Positions 55,501-64,000 of a stretch of 64,000 nucleotides of DNA are shown piece by piece. The notes below the pieces were generated by a model. That model did no database searches, was not told the DNA's origin, and was given only the letters and a program-made list of their open reading frames with translations. The translations under genes and the position numbers were made by a program. The stretch is from contig JAJEKV010000066.1 of NCBI GenBank assembly GCA_021234155.1, positions 3,451,682-3,515,681 on the forward strand, read 5' to 3'. This DNA comes from Isoetes taiwanensis. Taxonomy: Eukaryota > Streptophyta > Lycopodiopsida > Isoetales > Isoetaceae. Every line of letters starts with the position of its first letter. Positions within the stretch are counted from its first letter, which is position 1.

Positions 55501-57540
55501 TGGACTAGTTACCATTTCGTATTTGGATTTGAAATTACGAGAATGTGAAGAAAATTTCAACCATCACGGTGAATTAGGCTGTTGAGAGTCTCTACGGCAA
55601 TGACACCACACGGGGGCTAATACCCCTCGTCTTTGCTTCTTGGGTTTCCCGATGAAAACCCCACTACTCGAAGCTGATTACCCTAGCTAAATGTTTTTGA
55701 AGAACGTAGAATAGTTGCCATTCCCAAAATTTGGCGTTTGTAAATGGCACCCTCGATAAAGGTGGCCTCCGGTATAATTTGAACTCAGTATCATATGTAC
55801 TACGTATTCTCAAACATTTTTAAAAGTAATTGAAATAGTGCAATATCAAGGTATGTGATCTAAGAAAATGAAACGTTGTCATCTAAGCATTTTGTTTGCT
55901 ACTTATAGACATCGAATATCCTTTTCTTTGCTTTGAGTGTACAGAAAGCAATGCAATATGAAAATGAGGATTGACAACAATTTGAGCTTCTTGTACTAGA
56001 TGCTTTGACAATCTAGTAGTTGATTTGGAGACTTCATATTCTAGTAGTTTTTGGGCTATGAGACACATAACAATGAGGAGATATCAACGGGTTTGAAAGC
56101 TTTTTGTGAGAATGTGCCCGTGATGACAAAGTGTATAGAAATAACCTAAGATTCTCTATGATTTTGTCAAGTATTCGTATGCTACACATGACAGTACTGA
56201 TGCTGGACCTCTGGATTCAAAATAGAAGTCGTATTTTCGGATTGCGCTTAGAGTGTTCCCATTTTTGGCATGTGCAGGTGTCAGGTACTTCTGGATTGCC
56301 TATTGCTTGCATGTGAAGGAAGGGAGCAGGTGTCTGCCAGAAGCCATAACTTGTTGGGAAGCTTTTGGTGATGGCGACCAGGCTTCTGCTGGAAGCCACG
56401 CTCTATAGGGCATAGCATACTAGGATCGGCGGCCACAGGACTCTCTGCTTCTTCTGCAGTATCTTCACAGATTTGGTAGATTACAGGAAGGCACGATTTT
56501 AGGTAAACGCATTCATCAGTGTTGCAACTTGTTTTTTCCTTGCACAGAATTTCGGTGCCACAGGTAGGAAACTAAAGCCAATACTTACTTATTCTTGCAA
56601 TTCTTGAGGAATGGTGTACTACAGAAAAGGTGGCCAACGTCTGTTAATAGCTACTTGTTTTCATCCTCTTCTTGTACATGTTAAACAAGCTTCTGGTGAA
56701 ACACGGAGGTTCAATTCCTCTGAGCTTGTTTTTGTTGTTTGTTTCGGAGGCATTGGCCCAAGCTCTGCTCTGTCGGAAGCTTGAATGTCGTGTTCTATCA
56801 AGGTTTACATGCATGTGTTGTATCGGTTAGAGAATACTAGATAACCATTGAATTGGGTTTTAAGTTCCCTTGATCCGTAGATGTCCCATGATCTGATGCC
56901 ACGAGTACAATACACCTCTAGATTTTATCCAGAGGCTGAATTATATCCTATCAAAAATAAAGTGGACGCGTAGATAAAGGTCTATGAGGTGTAGACATTA
57001 TAGGGAAAGTCTTTGTCATGTAGCTTAAATAGAAGTGTGAACATGTTTGAAAACACAGTTTTTGTTTTTTTCAAGTCAAGGAATGATGCAGAAGGTCCAT
57101 TTTATAACTGATCCATGTATTAAACACGAGGTTTGAGCAGGTGGGTGAGTACTTCATACGGAAGTGGCTATGGCATCGAGCAGCGTGAAAAAGGGATTGA
57201 GCGCGCCACAATCCATGACTCCCACAATCACCTTTGCCCAAAGTTGACAAATGCCCACCAATCAATCCCTTGTGGCTCATCCTTTGATAGTGCCAATCTC
57301 GCTCAATTTCCTCCCCACATTTCTTCAGCCGAAAGCCAATCTGCCTTAATTCTCTGCACTTCCACTAACTCCGGATTCATCTACAATAAAGGAAAAGAAA
57401 AAAATTCTCCATTTCATCCATTCGGGCATCAACATTTGGTCATTCAAAAGAAGCATCGGCAGAGCTTCTACCCGCAGGTTTTATCATACCCAAGTTTGAA
57501 GTTACATCAAGAACAGGGCATTAATGGCATTTTCATCAAG
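52515..57540. repeat. Segmental duplication copy 3 (hAT relic plus upstream region, leading into the LRR kinase)
   Basis: Collinear with 28738-33742, but with many more small indels than copy 1. A local ~100-bp tandem duplication (CCTTTATTGCGATA...AAAATAACAATGGCTTTAAG) lies at 55136-55330. Confidence 0.85.
52750..53900 (-). pseudogene. hAT transposase relic, second copy
   Basis: Same protein as at 28961-30171, more broken. Readable parts are CFQSKNPHIRGVHCIAHKEA, WGRSSKRHAELDTLLDLYGE and, further than in copy 1, IHGVRWLSRG (52750-53070). FNFDESLD with the first acidic position is near 53230. The TDG motif of copy 1 is disrupted near 53045. Confidence 0.7.
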
Positions 57541-60500
57541 CTTTTGGTTCACACAGAGGTCTTTTTTAGTCCTGATCCTCCTGTTGGGATCAGTGTTTGG
57601 AAGTTCGTTATGTAAACTTTCGGCAGCAGATGGAGCAGGCTCTCATTGCTATGAAGATCATATTATTGATCCACAGAGGAGTAGTATTTGCATTCGCGGA
57701 AGCACAGATTCCAGCCCCTGCTCATGGGCAGGCATTTCCTGTGACAGAGGGCCTCACAGTTACAACTCTGAATCTTTCATCATTGTCAATACAAGGGGAG
57801 CATTTCTTCTGCAGTGGCTGATCTCAAGAACTTCGGAGATTAGATCTTGCTTACAACAACCAGCGGCATCCCGCTACCAGTTGAGCTTGGGGCTGCACCA
57901 AACATTTTCAGTTTTCAGGATCTAATTTTCTAAGAGCCCTATTCCAGAGAAGAACTCGGCGCCTGCAAAAACCCTCACCTACTTGTCCCTACATGATAAT
58001 ATGCTTACAGGTAGCATTCCGCCTGAGATTTTTCAAATCAAAAGCACTTCAGGAAGTGTACCTGACTAACAACAATCTTTCTGGCAACATAAATTTTCCT
58101 TTCAATCAGCTCCCTCAGCTATCAATTATATATTTCGACAACAACAACTTGACTGGAAGAATACCCTCACAATTAGGCGGCTGCAAAGGATGCTGAATAG
58201 TCTTATTCTCACTGGAAACAAATTTTCAGGCACCATACCAGCGGCCACTTGTGTCTCAGAGCTTACAGTACCTTTTTATCTCAGCCAAAACCTGCTGGAA
58301 GGATCCGGTTCTCATGAGCTTGGTAGCTTGCACTAATCTACTTATTGTTGATTTGTCTATCAATTTTCTCGGCGGTCCAATACCCCGAGCTGGGAAGTTG
58401 CAAGCTGCTTCGAGCCATGTCTCTTGGGAAGCAACCAGCTTGGTGGAAAGATACCTTCTTCTCTGGGTTTACTGCAACAAATCACACAGATCTGGAACTC
58501 TACTACAATAACCTCACTGGTTAGCATCCCTCAGAGCTTGGAAATGCCACAAGTTTGCAGATTTTTAAAATCTCAAAGCAATCAACTCCAGCGGCACTCT
58601 TCCACGAGAGCTGGGTAGATTAACAAATCTTCAGGTGTTGATATTAGAGCAAAATTCTCTGTCTGGCTATATATTCCTGCTGAGTTTGGAAACTTAAAGC
58701 AGCCTTGTGGAAATTAGATTGAAGGTGCCAACATGCTCACTGGTAAGATACCCTGGGAGTTTACAGACCTAAAGGCATCTGGGTTACTGTATTTGGATAG
58801 CAATTATTTGCAAGGGAAATTCCTCAAAACCTGGGCAAGAAGAACAATCTGACTGGGTTGGAATTCAGCCAAAACAACTTGACTTAAGGTAAGATTCCAC
58901 CATCCTTTATGTGCTTCTGGCCATCTTGAACTAATGATCATGATGGGGAACCAACTATCCGGACAGCATACCAGAAGAGAGATAGCTAGTTGCAAAAGCA
59001 TGCAACAGAGGTTAAGATTAAGTGGTAATTTTTCTGAATGGAACTCTTCCTCATGGATTTAGCTTGGCTGATGGTCTTTATTATCTAGATTTGTCTTTTA
59101 ATAATAATCTAGAAGGTGACGTGCATCCAGATCTTGGATTGTGCAGTAATTTGAGCAGGCTAGAGCTTGAGAATAACATGCTCACTGGACCTATTCCAAC
59201 TAAGCTGGGCCACCTTTGAACTGCAATACATCGACATGTCATGGAACATGCTAAATGGTTCCATTCCATGAAGCCTTGAAGTACAGCAGAAATTTTTATA
59301 TGGATCACAGGTCACAACCTTTTCATAGGCAATATACCAACAAATATGCAAGTCTTACTTCCTTAGAGATCTTGAATCTTGAAGTAGATTCTTTTGACTG
59401 GTGAAATCCCAAGCTTTGTTTCTGCATTTGAAAACCTCCTTGACCACAAGGATTAGGGAAGCAACAGACTACAAGGCCAGATACCTGGTGATATTGGGAG
59501 CCTAGGACATCTAAGCCACATTATGCTTAATCTAAGCCTAAATCAGCTAGATGGCAGTATACCCACTTAGAGCTAGGTGACCTGGATTTACTTCCAGAAT
59601 ATGGATTTATCACATGTCAGGATTTAACAGGTACCATACCTGAAAGTTTGTCTGTGGAATCTTTGCGGTCTGTAAATATTTCATTCAACAAGTTATCAGG
59701 AAGTGTTCCTCAGTCATGGAATAAATTTTTAAGTAGTTCCTATATGGATCATTTGTGGGCAATGCTGCTCTATGCACAAATGCATCATGCATGAGCTAAT
59801 GTTGGAGGAAAGGGAAAGGAGAGGTTTAAAGCCAGGGGCATTATTGCTGGAATTGTCCTTGGAGGTTAATGCAGTTTGTCTTCTGATTCTAGTTTGTATA
59901 ATTGCTTTAGCATATCGGAAGGTCCAGCTTACAAGTTTGAGAGCTCCTAGGGTTCTTTATGCTGATACCTCAAAGAAACTATCTGTGGAAGATGTGCTTG
60001 AAACAGCGAGGAACTTGAGCAATGAAAATATTCTAGGCAAAGGTGCTCATGGTGTGGTATACAAAGTACTCACAAAGTCTGGGCAAGTTGTTGCAGTGAA
60101 GAAACTGCGGCTCTCAAGTAAAACAGCAGGGGAACATTTGAAGGGGCTGGAGACTGCAGGCAAGGTGAAGCATAGAAACCCTAGCCAAGAGTAATTGGAT
60201 ACTCTGCACAAGATGGAGTTGGATACATTTTTGTATGAGTACTATGCAACAAAGAGGAAGTCTATGTGATAACCTGCATGGCTCAAGGAGTCTCATCTAC
60301 TTGACTGGAATATGAGATACAACATTGCATTAGGCACTGCTCATGTGGACTGGCATACTTGCACCATGACATTAAGCCCCCAAATTATTCACAGCGACAT
60401 AAATCGAGCAATATTCTCTTAGATTCTGTCCTTGGAACCAAAATTACAGATTTTGGAATAGCCAAGCTGATCGAAAAGGATGAAGCGTACATGTATCTGC

Positions 60501-60973
60501 CATTGTTGGGACTATGGATACATTGCTCAGGTAAAAGAGTTGGGAAACAGCTTAAAACCTAATCTGCTATTTTTAATAACAGTTCTAACTATGATGCTTA
60601 TTGCAGTACAGAGTATTGTTACACCATGAGAGTGAACGAGAAAATTGATGTCTATGCATTTTGGGGTGGTGCTTCTAGAGCTTCTTACAGGAAAGCTACC
60701 TGCTGATTCCAGTTTCTCAGAAGAAATCGACATAGGAAAGTGGGTAAGACTTACTCTGCATCAAAAGCAGTCTGTTGTTGATGTTCTGGACCCGAATCTG
60801 GTAGAAGGGTCCCAAGAGTCAGAGAAAAGGCCGAAATGACCTTGAGTTGTTCTGAGGCTGGCGATACTGTGCACAAGTGCGGAGCCTGTTGATCGACCAA
60901 GCATGAGGGAAGTTGTTGGCGCTTTGGCAGAAATCAGGAAAGGTTCGAATCTGGACGACAAAATGCAACGTTA
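57525..60973 (+). pseudogene. LRR receptor-like kinase (LRR XI-like), near full-length with many frame breaks
   Basis: ATG at 57525 gives a signal peptide (WFTQRSFLVLILLLGSVFGS). LRRNT follows with SSPCSWAGISCDRG (about 57712). Then come roughly 18-20 LRRs to about 59300 with N-x-L-x-G-x-I-P cores (NNLTGRIPSQLGG, NNMLTGPIPTKLGHL). A transmembrane segment (VCLLILVCIIALAY, about 59870) precedes the kinase. That has the loop GKGAHGVVYK (60033), VAVKK with the Lys, HHDIK in place of HRDIK (60362), NILLD, DFGIAK (60449), FGVVLLELLTGKLPADS (about 60655) and an end of the RPSMREVVGALAEIRKG type. An intron GT..AG at about 60531-60606 splits the APE region, a usual place in this family. At least ten frame breaks. 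As read it is a pseudogene, though sequence error could account for part. Such receptors bind peptides at the plasma membrane. Confidence 0.88.
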
Positions 60974-62340
60974 AAAAAAATATGCCATTATGTATAAATG
61001 GCACCCTTGTAAATCATAGATTCACAAGATGTAAGTCTACGATGAACTTCCAACATTATTCCAATTCTGCTTCTTTTTCAATGGCTAAGAAAATAGCATT
61101 CTTCTGAATGCCCATGGCTTTGTTTGCACCTACTTGTCCCTGTCGACCTAGGATATTGACAGGTGTGTTCTTTATGTTAGGTATTCAAACATCTCTTCTT
61201 GCATAGTGTTAGCACAAGGATATTAAGGAGCAAACAAACCACTTGATGACGTACAAGTTTGGACATGTAAAAATGTCAAAGCAAGGGCTTTTCAAAGATA
61301 TATAATATACAAGTAATAATTACTCTGTTGGGGTGGTGCATGGTTGGGGCCAAAAGTGGTAACATTTACTATGTTTGACAAGCTGCTATTTTTGTTAGAC
61401 TTGCTATTTTAGAAGTTAGTGGTGAATTGCCTTTAATGAGTGCATGAGTTGCACTCTCCTATTCATGGAGTAGGAATATTATTCATGGCCGAGCAACATG
61501 TACATCTTCTAATGGCCGAGCAAGATCTACATCTTCTCACACATATGCGAGATTGGGTATAGAAGTAGAGATGAGGAGGTGATTCATATCACTAACCCCT
61601 CTTTGTGATAGTCTAATTATGCACGCCATCTCCAGCGTGCCTCTACTTCATTTGAATTATGATAAGCGAGGGGGATTATGCCCATTTTGCTAATAGAAGA
61701 ATATAGGAGTCTTGCGACTTTCCACATTGAAATAACAATCTGCCAAGCTTGTTAGTATCCTTTTGACTACAGCAGAGCAATGTTTTGAAAGAAGACACAT
61801 CGGTAGACCATCATGCACATCCAGTTTCTCTTGAAACAAATGGTTTGATGATGAGTTCAAAAGATCTTAGCGGCTTATTTCGAGCGGTGGATTGGTCTCC
61901 TCTTGTCGCGGCGTTACTAGAGCTTTAATATGCTTACGCGACTCGGCCGTCCTTGTCACCCCTCATAGTCCATTTGAGAGATGTTATTTCCATCTTTGCA
62001 TATCTTTGAGGCATGGCGATCATCTGAAAGGGACCACATGTGTCGAATCAGCCCGGATCTAACTCGACACTGACTCTGACCGGAATGAGGATTTATATCA
62101 GTCACGAAAAGCTTCATCTGCGGAAGTGGTGATATATAGAGGAGGTTAGGCATCATTAGGGATCGGTGGCCTTGAACCATGAATACTTTTGTATAATACA
62201 TGTTCTTCTTTTATGTTATTATTTCTATTTTTTTTTTCATGTTTTTACTTGAGTGGTACATAAAGCGTTTTTGATTGTCTGATCTAAGGGCCAAGTCATA
62301 GTTGCATCACGGATTTTGCCACGTTTGTATGCTTGGTTTA
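60974..62340. other. No gene seen
   Basis: AT-rich 3' flank of the receptor kinase. A short duplication (ATTCATGGCCGAGCAACATGTACATC / AATGGCCGAGCAAGATCTACATC) lies near 61480-61530 and is written here only as landmark fragments ATGGCCGAGCAA. Nothing else is assignable. Confidence 0.4.
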
Positions 62341-62344
62341 TGTT

Positions 62345-62415
62345 TTGAGTTTTTCTAGCCATTGTATGGAGTCCCCTTGGCCCTGTGATCTCGATTCTAT
62401 TCTATTCTATTCTAC
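62345..62415 (+). mobile_element. Diverged LINE 3' end with (CTATT)n tail
   Basis: CATTGTATGGAGTCCCCTTGG resembles CATTGTATGGGTCCCATGACC of the other LINE ends and is followed by (CTATT)n at 62393-62414. Confidence 0.6.
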
Positions 62416-63180
62416 ACAAAGTTGAGACATATCACCGCGGGATTTCAATCGTAAGACAACATTAGAAACTTTGTCGCCAATATGGCGGTGACGCGTGTCA
62501 AATATTCTTCTTGTGGATCCCCCATTCCTCCCCAGGTCATTCTTTAGAAATTACGCATTAGTCCCTTCTTAGTCGAGATTAAAGAAATTGGATTCTGTAC
62601 GCTGGTCCACATTACGAAATGGAACAAAAGATCACATTAGTCCATGTGTGGTGAATATTGTCTACTTGAGCCTTCACGTTAAGAGGTGGCCACAGAAACA
62701 TTTTTGCGGGCACAATCAATGACCCTCGCCTAGCAGCGTCGGGCCGTTTTCAGGCGGAGGAGGCTGTTAAGCCAGGCCCGAGGCGACCCTGGGGCCATTC
62801 CCCTACATAAAGCACATGAAGAGGGTGGCGGTACATTTGGCAGAGCCAAAAAGCGACCCTGCAGGCCATTCCCTACATAAAAAGCACATGAAGGGGGTGG
62901 AGGTGGCGCTTCTATGCTAACCTAGGTGGGAATGTTCCTGTCTGGTGTGGTACTTGATTGGGGAATGTTCCATAATTTGGTGCCCACATTATATAAAGAT
63001 GTTTATGCGTTGCCTAACTTTTGAGGGGTAGATGTTTAGCGGGGTTGCCTAACTTTGAGGGTATGCTAGGTACAATTCTAAAACATCCCGTGGGCACCCA
63101 TGTCAACTACACTTGCTATAACACCTAGGTTCCGCGTCCATGCTATAGCGGATGATTATGAGCAATGGCGTTGGCGAGAG
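62390..63180. repeat. Dispersed repeat, inverted relative to 48940-49305
   Basis: Includes an internal duplication: GCGACCCTGG/CAGG and CATTCC(C)CTACATAAA appear at about 62785 and 62853, each followed by AGCACATGAAG. It also has two TTGCCTAACTTT copies (63010, 63047). The remaining 63181-64000 shows no convincing gene. Confidence 0.6.
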
Positions 63181-64000
63181 GATAGGAAACTCTTTATTTT
63201 TTTTGGGGAGTTTTGCCCCTAGAAGGGCAAACCCTGGATTTATCTAATGGGTATGTGGGCATATCGGTATATACCCGACATATGCCTAGCATATCTTGGT
63301 GGCCCCTCCAAAGTAGGCTGCTTTGCTGTAAGCTCTCGGTCATCAGCCCCCATTCCTAGCAATGGCTATGGCTGACTAAACCCTTCTTCTTCTTCCAAGC
63401 ACCTTGTTCATTTGGCGTGGTTTATCATCTTTAACTTAGCGGGAAGTAGACCTACCTTTTATTTTAGCCTTTTAGATTTGGATATTATATCTTGCGTTTA
63501 CCGCCAACAAGCAGTCGGAAAAGATATGGCCCGATGAGGCGCTTCGAGGATAATTTTTAGACTTAGATAGCCTTCAATTCCACCATCTCTGGACTTTGGA
63601 TGCAGCTACTTTGAGAAGGTGCTCTCAAATCCAGACCACCTTACTAGGAGCAGTTGGAGCATGCATGTCAATTGATCAAGATTGCCCGGAGAGGCAGCGG
63701 GGCTGCAAGTGCTGCCATTCCTGGAGCCAGGAGGTATGTGAATTTGTGAGCTCCATCCCATTGCATAAGCCGGAATAGTGACTTTGGCGGATAAGGGATA
63801 GAAATTTGGCGATTCGGGTTGAACTCCGCACATTCTCACGATACTTGGCAAAAGATATCCTTCATTGAAGCCATCCCAGACGCTTTTGCATGTGTGCAAG
63901 TGTGAAACTGAAGATGTTCTAATGGTGGGCTGATAATACTGGAAATATGACATTAGTTGTAGCAGGTGCCGGGGCATTGACATGAGCAATGCGTGGCTGA

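Noticed and set aside
63606-63989. 127-aa minus-strand ORF at the right edge
   Set aside because: No recognisable family, no homologous copy in the window, and no splice or promoter signals seen.
1-64000. tRNA, rRNA or organelle insertions
   Set aside because: I saw no convincing tRNA cloverleaf, rRNA segment or long chloroplast or mitochondrial gene by eye; a tRNAscan/Infernal run would settle it.

Overview
This is a nuclear genome window from a land plant. It holds a plant-type A20/AN1 stress-associated protein, a receptor kinase with an LRR ectodomain, Copia elements primed by initiator Met-tRNA, hAT relics and LINEs. Several multi-exon transposon-like gene families resemble ones I remember mainly from ferns, lycophytes and mosses. 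I therefore lean to a non-seed plant, perhaps a fern, but this is inference. Most of the window is repetitive, and few single-copy host genes are visible.

Layout. (1) 1-1714: an LTR in reverse orientation with its PBS; its body lies left of the window. (2) 1.7-13.3 kb: AT-rich sequence holding three diverged copies of a non-coding ~1.5-2.5 kb segment. Between them lie a short AN1 zinc-finger gene (8.1 kb) and a LINE 3' part (8.9-10.4 kb); a 1.0-kb TIR element sits inside the third copy. (3) 13.4-24.1 kb: a minus-strand multi-exon gene of a transposase-like family. Its large intron holds a complete Copia element (16328-22026) with a perfect 5-bp target duplication. (4) 24.1-34.2 kb: inverted repeats, a LINE 3' part, a hAT relic and the first copy of the sequence upstream of the LRR-kinase gene. 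(5) 35815-48076: a 12.3-kb element with 25-bp perfect terminal inverted repeats, inserted into a LINE 3' end. (6) 49.4-61.0 kb: two more copies of the LRR-kinase locus, one cut off in its LRRs and one reaching the end of the kinase domain but full of frame breaks; a second hAT relic joins them. (7) 61-64 kb: LINE tail, inverted repeat and unassigned sequence.

The most interesting object is the 12.3-kb element. It carries two gene systems pointing outwards from its middle. Rightwards is a decayed transposase-like gene with conserved acidic positions. Leftwards is a multi-exon gene whose best exon has a DGQH motif like those of ParB/DGQHR-type proteins. Only inside this element I find about 17 copies of an 18-24-bp palindrome (core CTCGACTCGCGAGTCGAG), partly in tandem units in apparent introns and in a degenerate array between the two genes. 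A mobile element with its own palindromic sites and a ParB-like protein is a testable hypothesis, not a demonstrated system.

Caution: many frame breaks and many differences between repeat copies fall on CAG/CTG. Some of the apparent pseudogene decay may therefore be sequence error. All family names come from recognition by eye; no search was run.
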